64,000 bases of DNA from Protula sp. h YS-2021 (taxonomy: Eukaryota; Annelida; Polychaeta; Sabellida; Serpulidae), in NCBI GenBank assembly GCA_949752745.1, contig OX457027.1, positions 59,264,342 through 59,328,341 of the forward strand, in the 5' to 3' direction. The first letter of the stretch is position 1. Each line of letters starts with the position of its first letter. Shown piece by piece: positions 11,488 to 28,212 of this stretch. Below the pieces are notes generated by a model, which was not told the origin of the DNA, searched no databases, and saw only the letters and a list, made by a program, of their open reading frames with translations. Made by a program: the position numbers and the translations under genes.

Positions 11488-13809
11488 ATGCATATAAATA
11501 TTCAATTGGTGCTCTTAACATTCGAGTTCTTTGGGATGAGAGGACAGATATTTGATGACGCGGTAAGCTGAAATCCATTTTAATATAATTCCAAACAAAA
11601 GAACAAACTTGGGAATTTAATTTTCATTTTGTTGGCATATTTGTATTTCATTTTTGTAACATAAACGTCTTGGAAATTGGCGAATGAGTAAGGGACAGTG
11701 AAGTTGTTGAATGATTATAAGCGCAACTGGATGAGCCGACAGTAAGCCTTGGTGAAGTTATTTCTCATCCTTGACAGTATTTGTATCAGTCAACCAAGTC
11801 CCAAGTGTTCTGCTACCAGGTTATTATTTTTCAGTCCACCAAGTGTATGCGGAGTGACGCTACTTTATAAATTGATAAATGTGGACGACTTTTATAGCTT
11901 TGATTGAAAAACAGAAAAACATCTTTCGAAAACAAGAAAAGTAGAATCTATGTTTCTGTTGCGCAAATATAAAGTGGTCACGAAAGTATGGATAGAAATT
12001 CCGCCGATACCTGCATTCAGTTTGCCAGAAAAGTGATAAAAAATATACCGGAAAAAGTGTTTTGTAGTTTTGAACAAAGTAAAGACAACCTTTTCTGTCC
12101 GTCTTTTCATCACCTTCAGATTCTCAGTCACAAAAAAAAACTTTTTAAACTGAGCAATTTTTGTCGATTCGTCAGCATACTGCTACCATCTTCCAAACTG
12201 TACTCTCACCACACACCCTGATCCAGTTCCATCTCTTTCGCATAAAAATGTTAACGGTTTTGAATTACGGCACACAGGACAGTTAAGATGGGTCAGCTAG
12301 ACTTAAGTATTTTTTTTTCTTGCGATATAACCGAGCTGACCTTGCTTATTAAGCCAGGGTGATGCTCTTCGTACTCTGGCTTAAAACGGGCTTCAAAGTT
12401 AACCGGATTTATGGCGCAGTATGACAGGAGCACCAGGCTAGACCAAATGACCAATATTTACTGTTGTTTTACGCGAGTACAATGTCCCTGGACATTGCTT
12501 TTATGGACAGCAGTAGCAATAATATAAAACCAATAAACCAGAGAAAAGCATGACGCAATGATTTTACTTTTAGGGTGGAAGAATCCCACAATTTGACAGC
12601 ATTATTAAGAAACATTACCATCATTTGCGTAAAGGAGGTTTTCCAGTAAGTTTCCATGCATTTATTTTAATCAACTAACCGGTCAGTGGATAAGTCATCA
12701 ATTCGATGGTTAGCCTGAAGTTATTTTTAAAAATAAACATACCTATAGATTTAAATATGAGTTTGAAAGTTCTTGGCGCGCTGAATTTGTGTGTTTCTTA
12801 TGGTTTGATTATTCAGCTCAGAATTCAAAGGGACCTACAAGAAATGTCGGTTAGTTTGGCAGGAAATCCCAGGTACGTTTGCTTTAATCTGGAAATGTAT
12901 GACACTGTATCTAATACAGTGACATGTATGACACTGTATCTAATACAGGAAGACTCGCCAATACCAATGTTTCGTACAAATATTCCTGTAAAAATTTGTT
13001 TGTTCTTCCAAAATTCTTTTAAAAATTAAAACACGCCATTTTAAATATCATTTTAGGAAAGCTCTAAAAGATCATTTTCCGAAGTGAAAGCCATTTAAAA
13101 GAACCTCATTTTGAAATCATTAAAAAACACATGGAATGTTTATATGTTAAGTGAATTTGGTTTTTTCCCCTATTTTACAGCATAATGGAATATTATATGG
13201 AACTCGTAGAGGGAATAACAGAACTTGGGAATGAAATAATAGACAGGGAAAAAGAAAAATGGGACAGAATAATTAATTTGGGTAAGCTGCTAAGAGTTTA
13301 GGTTTCAAAAGTTTGACATTATTAATTTTTTTAAAAGTAGGTTTAATGCAGCAAATGATATGGTACTTAGAAAAATCCAAACGTTTCTGTGGCTTTAATG
13401 AACAGTGTCAGCAATTTCAAAACCCAGGTATACAGAAGGTTCACGATACAGCGATATATGAAGGTGGAGGTGGTGGGGGGGGGGGGGGGTCTACCAAAGT
13501 ACCAACGAATTTTCTCGAGCTAATGCTTTGCCTTGTTATGAAATCGTAGGTATAGGATTTGCTGAAGAGGCAAAAATAGCAAAACAAAGAAGAGAAGTTT
13601 TGTTGGCTTTCGAAGAAGCGTTGGGATTAGCAGACAGGGATACCCTCCGTTTAGCAGGCAGTACAACTTTCAAGTTTTCCACAACTAAAGTTGATGGGAA
13701 AAATGACGATGGGCTCAAGTCATTGAAATTGACACTAGATCCAAGAAATCGTGCAAAACTGGTTGAAGAAAAGTCACAGATAAGCAAGCATGACCATGAT
13801 GAACAATAA
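11488..13809 (+). CDS. Small secreted helical protein, paralogue 1 (unknown family)
   Basis: Five exons: 11488-11562, 12574-12645, 12817-12872, 13181-13281 and 13550-13809 (TAA). Together they give 187 aa with intron phases 0,0,2,1. Exon 1 encodes a signal peptide (start MHINIQLVLLTFEFFG). Exon 2 carries GGRIPQFDSIIKK. Exon 4 is a charged helix with IMEYYMELVEGITEL. Exon 5 has QRREVLLAFEEALGLADRD and a hydrophilic, histidine/acid-rich tail. The mature part has no cysteine and looks mostly alpha-helical. Exon lengths and phases match the next gene, and the peptides align exon by exon, which supports the model. The exon 5 acceptor (AAATCGTAG) is weak; an in-frame alternative at 13520 would add 10 aa. 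I do not recognise the family; function unknown. Confidence 0.75.
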
Positions 13810-14161
13810 CGATCGATACGTTTATCGTTACATATTAGAAACATCATAAATTTCTCACGACAGAGGACACAGACAGAAAAGGCACTTCGAGGGAAAAGCT
13901 GTCTTTTACCATAAACAGCAAGCAGAACATTTTAAAAAGTTAAATGAAAAAGTCCATGATTTTTTTTTTACATATTTTTTTGCTTTATTTTATTACAGAA
14001 TGTTGAGGATTTATCTAATGAAAATAGCATAACTCGTGAACACTTTTAAGCTTTGTGGTAATCTATCCTATCTGAAATAGATTTTTGTTGACCATTCATT
14101 TTCAAACAAGCATGATTAGGGATATGCGAATAGAGTTTATCTTGTAAATGAACACTTCTAA

Positions 14162-14167
14162 AATAAA
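14162..14167 (+). terminator. Candidate polyadenylation signal AATAAA for secreted paralogue 1
   Basis: AATAAA about 350 bp after the stop codon and 230 bp before the start of paralogue 2. Plausible from position only. Confidence 0.4.
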
Positions 14168-14397
14168 TCAACAAAATCATTTCTGAGATTTTCATTCAGT
14201 GAAAAGGCATGTGTGTGAGACACCAAACGATTTCTGTTTTATTAAAATCGACTTGTTTCTGTTAAATCTATAAAAGAAGCCATGTGTTTCTCAGGCACAG
14301 AGAACATACCTTCGATTTTATGCATATCTCAAAATTTCCACTACTGAGTTCAGGAAATACAACTTTATAACAGAGCGAGCTACGACACAAAACAACT

Positions 14398-17300
14398 ATG
14401 GATACTTTTGTAATGTTTCTAGTTTTATTGTGTAATGTTTTCAGAGCATCATTTTCGGAATTTCAACAAGATGAACAGGTACGTTCATAGAAATCCCGCA
14501 ACAGAGTATCCGGGAAATAACTCATAAAATGGTCTGCCGTATTTTCGCGTGCAAATTTACCTTTAAAGTTTGTGCTCCCTTTTTTAAAAGGATACAGAAC
14601 ATACTTTCAAAATGTGAAGAGCTTTTGAGTGAAAAATCAAATATGGTTGGCGATTAGAAATTAAGCATTTGGATATTTGTAGATTTGTTTTAATTACAAG
14701 TTAAATGTATATATCTGCCATCCACTTCATTTGTTAAAAATCCCCAAAAAATATCTCATGGATAAAATTGTTTCTTTCTTATCGTGTGGTAGACAACATA
14801 TCTGACATTGTTATCTGGTATTTTAGCCACAGTTGCAATGTTATCAAGGGAAACAGCACAATTCTCCCAGACAACTTTCCCCGGTTAACTTTCCCTCCAA
14901 CTCCCCTTCCCGAACAATTCCCCCTAGGACTATTTCCGCCAGACTATTCCCTCCCAAAAAAGTGTTAAATTACATTTTTCAATAGCATATTTCTTCCAAG
15001 TGATTTTTGTAAATTTTACTTCAATACTATTTATACTGAAAGACAAAAGAAAGTTCGCATATCATAAAAATTTTTTTGTTACTCAATTAATTGCTCAACT
15101 GGCTTCAAATTTGTACCTCTCAGATACTGCCACAATATAATCGAAAAATTGAACTTCTGAAGAAATTTTAGTGAAAGGTCACAAAGCGTCAAAGTCAATG
15201 TAGATTTGAGTTTTCTTCAATTTATAATGTTTATAACTGCCACTAATACCGTGTGTAATACCCATTGGAACGCAGTAGGGCCTGGATTCGACTATGCATT
15301 GAAGTTATCAACCTGTTAATTTTGTATTAAGGGTATCTATGCCACTCTTCAATCAATTCTTGCCTCAGTTCCGCGAGATTTTGAGGCGGTGGGTTACGGG
15401 CTCGAACTTGACGATCCAGATGATCCCATAGATGTTCTATGGGATTCATATCCTGACTATATGCCTGCCATGGGAGCACATCAACATTATTAGCCGCTAA
15501 ATAATCTCTACACACGCGTGCAACGTGTGAGCGGGCATTGTCCTGCATAAAAATGATGTCCTGAAGTTTCTGCCAAAACGGGACCACTTGAGTGCTCAAA
15601 ACTGTATCCATATAACCGTTCGCGGTCAAATTTCCATCAATAATAAGCAGCTGTGGCCTCCATCCAAAGCATATTGGTCCCCAAACCATGACTGAGCCAC
15701 CATCGTGCCGGTTAACTTGTTTTATGCAACCTGGCGCTTAGCGTTTGCCGGGTTGCCTGTATACGCGTTGACGTCCATCTGCGCGGAAAAGTTTGTATCG
15801 CGACTCATTAAAAACATCACTCGCCGCCAATTGCTATGTCTCCATGCTCCATGGTTGTGGTTGTTGGCCCAGCACATTCGATTTCGCCGTCTCGCGTGAT
15901 TTAGCACTCCGATGTGGACCCAACGAGCGCGGATCCCATGTTCGTGTAGGCGCCGTATAACGGTTTTCGAGCTTATGCGGTTATTCGTCCGTCCAGGGAT
16001 CTCCCGTGCTGTTATTGTGGCTGGTCTGAAGCGATCCCAGAAGTGGATCATGCGGATCCTGCGATCCTGATTACGTGTGGTCAGACACGGTCTGCCACTA
16101 CGTGGTCGGTCTTTGGTTGATCCAGTGTCCCGATACCGTCTTTGGAATGAATTTTTCTACTGCTCTTTTACTGCATCCGAAACGTCTGGCAACGAACTGA
16201 GCAGAAGCACCAGCTTCAAGCATGCCAATAGCCTGGTCGCGACAGTTTTGCAGTATTCCCGGCATCTCAGTTTTCCGCTGTTTTCATCGATTTGCTGTGT
16301 TTACATATGCGGTTATATTGGAAGACCACGAGTGGTATTTTGTAATTTTTCAACATTCAGCCGATACTGACATGTGGATCCAAATAGTACCGTGTTTGAA
16401 TGCCTACAAACCCCCAATAAATAACCACACCCGCATGAAAAATGGCGATGGTTGCAACTTTGGTATACAATTTTATGCTAAAACATTTTTAAAAGAAATA
16501 TTCATTACTTTTGGAGGTATTTTGATTTTTATATGCGAACTTTCTTTTGTCCTTCAGTATAGTTCACAGTTCATTGATTGCACTTTTTGCACACCTGATT
16601 GATGATTCAATCAATCTTTGATTTAATCAATAGCATTATTCACTGGTCTTTGATATTGTAATTGTATGCTGTAATATGTCTGTTTGTCTTTTAATTGCCC
16701 TCTTCAAAAATGTTGCTTTCATGTACAAAATTGCAATTACACATCCACGGTTATTTATCTAATTGTAATATTGAAAGTGTTTCATCGTAAAAATTGCAAT
16801 CTCAGAGCAGTATGGAATGCCGTTTTAACATTTAATGCTTATTTTTGATATCAGAATATATTAAGAGACATCAACAAATCAATGTAGATCTCATTAATTT
16901 ATATTTTGCTATCAGGAATTGAATTTTAGATAGCAAAAATTGATTTTTGAGATAAAAAAAATTCAATTTTACAAACTTAAAAAATCTTAAAGGAGACACA
17001 CATTTATATACAATTTAACTAATCGTCAATAAAATTTTGGAGATGAAACTTGAATTATTGATATCAATAAAAACAACACAATTTGTGAGCTCAAGAATTG
17101 CTTCTCTTTTTAACAGTAAAAAATTAAGATAAGGATTCTGCATACACATATGTACATCTGAATTTTTTATGTTAAAAATAGATCGATATTTTGACATAAA
17201 AAATTAATTTTTGAGATCAATAAATCATTTGCATATTTCAAAATATAAATTAAAATAATGATATCTGAAATAAATTCTTGATACCAGCAAAAGGAAACTA

Positions 17301-20300
17301 TCAATAACTATTTTTTGATATCTCTAAATATTTATTGATATCAAGAATTATTTTTGAGATCGAGATAGAATTAGAGATATCAAAAATATAATTACAGACA
17401 GCAAAAATAAATTTTTAATATCAAAAACTGATTTTTGAGATCGAAAATTATTCCTTGATATCAAAATTTAATTTTTGTGATGAAAAGTTAATTCTTTATA
17501 TAAATAATTCCCTAATAAATGTGATAATGCATTCCATAGAGCAGTGCTGTTTCTCCGGAGTACAATGTAATTCTATAGCTAATTGTGGTAATCTCCCTCG
17601 CAAATCAACGATATTTGAAAAAAAAGAATACAGTTTGACTACAGTCATTCTTGGTCAGAGTATGGGTGGTCATTTACCTGAGCCACAACGCCGCCAGTAT
17701 ACGCCGACTCCGCTCAGCGTATTCGCCAACTGGCTGGCTTAAGACTTCGAAAATCGCGAGATTATGGACTATTTCAGTGGCATTGCCCACAACACCAAGT
17801 TCTAAAGTGCCGTCATTTTCGGGCAGAACAGAATGTAGATTTTGTGAAATATGTGTCAGCACATGAGTTCGATGTACATTTTTTGTCAGTTTTTCACTTC
17901 GGAGGCTGGGAGGGGGGAATAGTCCTAGAAAAGGAATTGTTCTGGGGCATGGAGAGGGAATTAACCGGGGCAGCTGTCTGGGGGGCGGGGGGGGGGGGAC
18001 TGTCCTAGACCAACTACTAGCGGAGTAGAATTCTAAATCACTACTTAGGTTATGACACTTAGATCACTTACATAACAGTCTCTTTCAATCTCCAGCCACA
18101 AACAACGGTCGCTTCTCTAGTATACACGATAAACATGATCTTTAACTACTAAACATTTCGAAGGGTTCATGTTGTTTACCCCATCCTGAGAAAGACACAA
18201 CTTAAAAAAACGACAGATATGTATATGTAGCTTTTAGTTAATACAAACCCACAAATATCCAAATCGTCGATTTGTAATCGACTACCGTATTTGAATTTTT
18301 GCTCGAAAGCTTTTCACAACACAAAAGTGGAATGCAGAAAAAGTTCTGTCTCATTCGGATTTACTTTGTGACATAAAAATAATACAAACGATCGTCAGAC
18401 CAGTTATTTCGTTAATACAAATGCCACAATGTTCCAAATAGTTTATGGCGTTTCTGCATCGTGGTAAACACTCGTGTGATTTTGTTTATTTAAATCTCAG
18501 CAAAAGCTGCCTATTTATACTTAGTAAGTCTCTTTTTCCTAGTGCCTCTTTCTCGCTGCGTGAATTATTAACGTGAAAGATGCCATTAGATGCTGTATTT
18601 TGTGGACAGTAACTTCATACAGCGCATGGGCAATAACCAAACACCAGAGGAGTCGTATCCAAAGCTGGCTCTAGACAATGCACTGTTGTATAACATTAGT
18701 GGTGCATTGAGTGATGTGATTTGGTTGCAAGACAGGAATAGCTAAAAAAAAGGAGGAGAAGGGGGGGGGGGTATGTGTGCCCTTGAATATTTGAATCTAT
18801 TCACCTACAAAACGCTTTTTTTGGCTAAAATTAACTCAGTGAACTTATCGAATTTAAAAACTTAAGTGATCCTTTTTAGTTTTGTTTTTCTGGAACCTCC
18901 TTTCAAATAAATCGCTTTTCAGAAGCAAATTTTCTAAATTAAGGAGTTTTTGGAAGGAATTATATTCTGTGTGGTCTTCAGCCGAACATCTCTATCACTT
19001 TGAAGATCAAGAGTCCCCCCCGTTCTTTTAGTTAAGGACATTAAAAACTTGCTTTACTAAATGCTAACAGAGTAGATAGATTGTATGTTACCAAGTGTAA
19101 TACTTCACTTGGAAGAAATTGAAACCCACTTCGCGCATTCTCGTGTTTTGAAGCGGACAGTAAATAAATAAATCTACCTGGTTGTAAAAAATATAAATAA
19201 GTAATAGCAAAATTCTAATTTGGAAATTAACATATGCGAAGTTATTACCTTGGTCAGTGAAACATACTTTGCGAAGCAAAGGTTTTTAAATAATTAGTGT
19301 ACAGTATTATTTTAGCTATTTCAGTTCTTTATGTTTATAGAGAGGAAGAATTCCAGAATTTGATAAAATCTTACTGAAAAATTCCAAAAACATTGCAAAA
19401 GCGACGAACATCGTAAGTATGTATTTTCTGATATGGAATTAATATGGTATTGTAGCAATATATTTAGCAGTCTTCAAAATCAATTTTGTAACTGTTGTAC
19501 AAGTAGGACAGTAATTCCATCTTAAAACTGCAATACAAGCAGAAGTATAATCATATCTTACAAGTGCTGTGTAAGTCGTAGCAAAATTATATCTTATAAG
19601 CGGCAGTAAAATTATATCTTATGATAATGCTATTGTACTCCTATCCTATAACTGCTGTACAATAGTACTATTAATTATATGTTATAACTGCAGTACAAGT
19701 GACAGCATCACTATATCTTACAACTGCAATATAAGCCGTAGTATAACTTTATTTCGTAAATGAACTACCAGTAGTAGCATAGTATTGCAAAGACTTGCAT
19801 ATTTACAGGACTCCATAACTAAAAAGTTCAATCGAGCTGAACAAAATCTGGAGGCTGAACATGAAGAAGAGTACGTCTGTTTACTTTTTAACCTAAACAA
19901 AGGGATTGGTTGGCAAGTCATCGAACACATGAACAAAACAGATATATACAATTCACACACCATTGATTGAAAGAATATTTTAAATCAGGAATAGTTGAGG
20001 TTGAATTGAGCTTTGTTGCGATAATGCAAAAGGAATTTTGACAAGCTTCAATCCCAGATTTCTTACTATGAAATGCCGTTTAAAAATTGAATTTTGGATA
20101 TCTAAAATTAATTCTTGTTATCAATAATTCCCTAATAAATGTGAAAACGGCATTCCATATCTTACATTGATCACAAAGTATTTGGTGAGAATAAAATAAT
20201 TTAAAGATCAACCCACATTTGGTAATCTTTAATGAAGAACTTTTTTTTAATATTTAGATATGTTGCTTACTATTATGCTGTTTGTGAGGGAATGAAGGAA

Positions 20301-21100
20301 AATGGAGAAGACTATATAATACAAGAACGGGAGAAATTACATAATATTTTGAGAGGCGCAGGTACGTGATAATGAACTTGGCATATGCCTTGTCATTCAT
20401 AAGCATACACACAAACAGCAAAAGATTTATACAAAACAGATAGTTCAATTTAGAACAAAACTACATGTTACCAATTCTAACTCGAGCTACCGAGTTTTCG
20501 GTGTTCTAATTTTTTGCTTGGCAAGAGAATTAGTTACCAGTGCTGGATGAATATAGCTGAAAGTTATCAAATAATGTTTTGCTTTGTAATGTCTAACTAT
20601 TGTTCTGATAACCATTGTTTTAAGTAATTTACTTTTCAAGAACTTATTTTTAATACATTGTTTTTTCCCAGTAAAGAAAAAATGTTATATTCTTTTTTGT
20701 GAATTCTAAAAACACATACACATACACACACAAACACACACACAAACACATACACACAAACATGTTTTATTAAACTTCTAGAGTAACACGCATGCATACA
20801 AGTGTTCTTCTTTCAGAGCCAAAGACAAGTAAAGGGAAGAAGGATATAGAATATGCATATGTACGGAGGAACATTGTAAATGCATTTGTCGACGCCTCAG
20901 CAAAGCATGTAATGGAATCTATGAATTTAGACCATCCATTTGACGTTCAAAATCCAAATGATTTTGAACTTGATCTTAATAACCCGGACAGGTTTTTGAA
21001 CGAAGCGGAGAAAAGCTTCAGATACTCAAAGTTTGCTCAAAGCGAAGAAGGTTTAAAAGCACACAAATCTGGAAAAACTAGGAATAAGCGCAAAAAATGA
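14398..21100 (+). CDS. Small secreted helical protein, paralogue 2 (unknown family)
   Basis: Five exons: 14398-14478, 19341-19412, 19809-19870, 20258-20361 and 20817-21100 (TGA). Together they give 200 aa with phases 0,0,2,1, the same as paralogue 1. Exon 1 gives a signal peptide (MDTFVMFLVLLCNVFRAS). Exon 2, also exactly 72 bp, has RGRIPEFDKILLKN, matching GGRIPQFDSIIKK of paralogue 1. Exon 4 has YVAYYYAVCEGMKENGED. Exon 5 has YAYVRRNIVNAFVDASAKH, a Phe-Asp/Asn-rich segment, and a strongly basic end (KSGKTRNKRKK). Only one cysteine in the mature part. Donors are good (GTACGT, GTAAGT). Intron 1 is 4.9 kb because of nested transposons; the other introns are 0.4-0.5 kb. It is clearly a tandem duplicate of its neighbour but diverged, especially at the C-terminus. 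Role unknown; secretion is inferred from the N-terminus. Confidence 0.78.
15036..16557 (-). mobile_element. Tc1/mariner (DD34E) element with intact ends
   Basis: 1522 bp, flanked by TA on both sides (15034-15035 and 16558-16559). Terminal inverted repeats start CTGAAAGACAAAAGAAAGTT and end, inverted, CTGAAGGACAAAAGAAAGTT. It lies inside intron 1 of secreted paralogue 2, on the opposite strand to that gene. Good ends with a damaged transposase suggest a fairly young but dead copy. Confidence 0.9.
15327..16300 (-). pseudogene. Tc1-type transposase, frameshifted
   Basis: Minus-strand frames give an N-terminal helix-turn-helix part (QAIGMLEAGASAQFVARRFG), a middle part (HTH2 and pre-catalytic region with RISSKTVIRRLHEHGIRARW) and a catalytic C-terminal part. 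The catalytic block shows MQDNARSH (second Asp) and NPIEHLWDHLD (Glu), with exactly 34 residues between the two acids: the DD34E spacing of Tc1. Frames shift between about 16051-16150 and near 15700-15800. The first catalytic Asp region (normally SDES) reads as disrupted, so the gene is inactive. Confidence 0.85.
16811..17538. mobile_element. TGGAATGCC foldback element, copy A
   Basis: Begins TATGGAATGCCGTTTTAACA and ends in GCATTCCATA; TA may be the target duplication. The left arm runs almost base for base with the left arm of copy C (28782) for several hundred bp, including TTTACAAACTTAAAAAATCTTA and GGAGACACACATT. The right part is shortened. The interior is dominated by GATATCAA, GAGATCAA and TTGATAGC motifs, with no open frame. 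It lies inside intron 1 of secreted paralogue 2. Confidence 0.8.
18011..19340. other. Remainder of intron 1 of secreted paralogue 2
   Basis: No gene signature seen on either strand. AT-rich, with a G10 run near 18764. Confidence 0.5.
19488..19750. repeat. Degenerate short tandem repeat in intron 2 of secreted paralogue 2
   Basis: Six or seven diverged units of roughly 35-45 bp with the theme AACTGCAGTACAAGTxxxAGxATxATTATATCTTAT. Copies near 19488, 19528, 19560, 19660 and 19715 are the clearest. Non-coding. Confidence 0.65.
20067..20159. mobile_element. TGGAATGCC foldback element, copy B (solo ends)
   Basis: A 93-bp miniature: starts TATGAAATGCCGTTTAAAAA and ends GAAAACGGCATTCCATA. The right segment (AATTCCCTAATAAATGTG) matches the right end of copy A. 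Most of the interior is lost. It lies in intron 3 of secreted paralogue 2. Confidence 0.75.
20711..20763. repeat. (CA)n-like microsatellite
   Basis: Imperfect ACACATACACACAAACAC stretch of about 50 bp in intron 4 of secreted paralogue 2, close to the exon 5 acceptor. Confidence 0.85.
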
Positions 21101-22577
21101 AATGGGATGAAATTTATTTTATTAGCATTTTATTTTAAATGGGAGCATGAGTAAAAGAGATATAACATCATCAGGAACAAAAAGCTTCTTTAACTTTTTA
21201 TACATTGTCAAATATTTAATACTATTCACAGTTAATTGCTATTTAATTAATTAAATTTTTTAGATTATGTATTTTTAAAATTGTTTTTTTTGTGAGTGTG
21301 CGTACCTGAGATGTCATCAAAGAAGTTGAAACCATCAAACAATTATACATATGTTAAGTGAATATGTGAAAGCCGTTCATAAGAATATAAAAAAAAATTA
21401 ACAATGGAGTGGTTGTTCTGGCACCGACTAAATCTGTACATGTAAATACATGAATGTGATGTTGCTTGTCACTTGGAATGTGTCACACCGATAAACACAA
21501 TAACATATTTTCTTTAGATTTGTTTGGTTGAATATTGATTCGGAAAGAGTACAATAATAAGCATTGTTTCTAGAAACTTCGCAAGGGGAAAATAAATATC
21601 ACCAGGTGTCAGCTGATCCACTCTCCACAATCGGGGACAAAAAGTATTTCACAACCATTAAACATCAAAACACGTGCGGTTTCTCTTTAACAAATCCCAG
21701 ATTTGCACATGTTAGACCTTTATTAAAGTAAGCAATATATTTACAGTGCATTGTTTTTACTCTTTAACAACAACAAAAATTTCACAAAATTAAAAGTTGA
21801 ATCACGATATGCAAGATGTTTTGGTTTGATGTATGACGAATATTGATGATTGCTAAAGCATTAAAATCGCCAATTGTGTCACCGGGATCACTTGCTAATT
21901 TAAGCTTATTAATTAAATTTTGGGGATTTAATTGTGTTTATAAAGGTAAATATTTAAGGGAAATTTATTACTTTGAGAACATTTTACTGTACATAATATT
22001 AGTTTTTGTTTTACACTTGAGTTTTGCAACTCAAAACACATGAGTATGTTCCGCATGTGAAATGGATTTATCCTACTACGGCGGTACGACAAACAATTAA
22101 TGAATGAAATTGTTATCCCAGCTGTTGTTTTTGGATTTTTTTTGTTTTTGCGCGATGATCACCTTTTATAAGCCAGGCAAAGTCAAAAACAATTCTTCAA
22201 AATATAACATAATACTTTATCATTAGACTAGAAATTTATCAAATTAAATCTAAACAAAGTCAAAGTGGTGTGGCGGATTAATAGAATGCGATACTGAAGT
22301 TAGCATATTCTGGATAAGGATTTCAAAATAATAAACTCTGTTCGTACAATTAATTTGAATTTAAATAATTGAAAAATCGTACAATATAACAGTCCTAATG
22401 TTACAGAAATGCATGCTATTGTATATAAAATGACACTCAACAAAATATACACCTCAGGAGAGTCACAAATAAGACACCCAGCAATAATCAGTGGTATTTT
22501 CTATATTCTGAGTCCTTTCAAAAAAGTAATAGACAATAGCACACTTTTGCTATGTTGTTACCAAAAACGTTTAAAAT
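21101..22577. other. Convergent intergenic spacer
   Basis: Lies between the 3' ends of secreted paralogue 2 (plus) and the first transporter (minus). It should hold both 3' untranslated regions. An AATAAA occurs at about 21590 on the plus strand. No other gene recognised. Confidence 0.55.
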
Positions 22578-26737
<4,160 letters not shown>

Positions 26738-28212
26738 TAAGTGTATTTGATTTTCAATTGAAAACTAATCATAAGCATATGTATACTTGTATGTGTTCTA
26801 TTCATAACACAACATATCTTGTATAGCACTTTTTATTTTGCCGTTAAAATGTAAAGAAACATGGAAGTGCAATCCAGAAATCTTCTATTAAAAGATCGTC
26901 CATATTAATAGAGATTTAGTCTTAAAATCACTTTTCATATGCAACTTAACATGCCACAGTGTATCAACCAAAAGTACTGTCAGTCTGATAATGATAAAAC
27001 ACAGCGAAATTCAGCTAGTTAATGTTATGCTGTACTATGTTATGTAAATGACGCTATATATGATCATCCCAGAATAGACACAAATGCACTAAGGATACAT
27101 TACGGTGGCCTTTATGGGACAGTCTTATTGTGGTTTATATTTGTTTGAAATGTAGCTGAAATGAATTTTAAATAACGCATGAAACTGTTTAAACGTGAAC
27201 TTTCACACTTTATAATATAATCTAAATTAGTTGTATAAGTACCGCAAACAAAGCTGTGTATCATTTGATGTCTTTTACACAGTCTGGCAAATACTGCAAA
27301 TTGCTTAAATTGTTTCAGAGCTTGAAGAACCTGATTAATGTTTAAAAGATATAAATTTTATTTTTTAAAGATATTAGGCCGCTTGTGAAAATTAATTTTA
27401 ATAAACTTCCTTGTTCCTTACATAAAACGAACAAAAATTCAGTAGGTTTATTATGATACATGAAAGAGTTAGTTATTGAGGATATGACCTCAGCAATAAA
27501 ATGTTCAAGAGCTTGTGAATTCATTTGAACATTATGCGAATTATATTCACGCTGTATAATTGTGGTTACCGTAGCATATACATGGTTGAAAGTATACAGT
27601 GTCAGTATAATGCAGTACTGATTGATTACAGTACAGCATTTGTAGACACCTTTTTACATCATAATAAAACAGGTCACGATCCAGGACTTTTTAAGTATAG
27701 CAACGGTGGCAAAGTAGAATAAAATCAAGTGGTTTTATATCGCACTCATTTGAATGTGCTCTCACATGATGTAATGTGATATCATATTTAAATGATAGGT
27801 GAAGTAATTATTTACATACAATATAGTAGAAGGTTTTGGGATGAAGACAACAATTTTGAATCATTAGATCTCAATATAGTAGTAAAGTTTGCAAGTGAAT
27901 GGAATGGAATGGAAGGTCGCAGTCTACATTCTGTTGACTGCATCACAGCGGTACAGTAATTACCCCCATATGGTAACAGGGGATGATAAGTATTTGCTTA
28001 GTTTTCAGAAAATAAACATACAGCTGAACACCGAAACTGAATTAATTTAATCAGATTCTAGGAGGATCCTATTTACGCGGGGTTGTCATAATGGGAGGCA
28101 CCCAGAACGGAGCAAGCGCAAAAAAGTCATCCCATTTATGGGTTGATCCTGACCCTAAAGTCCCCGTGTATTTGTTTTCTTTACCTCTCCTCTACAAAGT
28201 GTGATAAAACAG
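26738..28212. other. Upstream flank of transporter A
   Basis: Should contain the 5' untranslated region and promoter of the minus-strand transporter A. No recognisable core promoter or coding segment seen. AT-rich, with short open frames only. Confidence 0.5.

Larger units (their letters stand above)
14860..18010. mobile_element. Candidate outer element with inverted ends, host of nested insertions
   Basis: The stretch at about 14865-14960 (CCCCGGTTAACTTTCCCTCC, then CGAACAATTCCCCCTAGGAC) reappears reverse-complemented at about 17915-18008 (GTCCTAGAAAAGGAATTGTT, then GAGAGGGAATTAACCGGGG). Between them lie a complete Tc1 element (15036-16557) and a foldback element (16811-17538). That suggests an older element interrupted twice. 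A short open frame at 17674-17862 (minus) could be an internal remnant but was not identified. Exact ends and target duplication were not resolved. Confidence 0.55.

Noticed and set aside
17674..17862. Minus-strand 62-codon frame inside the outer element of paralogue 2 intron 1
   Set aside because: Composition is protein-like, but no transposase or other motif was recognised. Too short to call.
18590..18740. Possible extra exon in intron 1 of paralogue 2
   Set aside because: No frame kept open with sensible splice sites, and the paralogue 1 gene has no counterpart exon.
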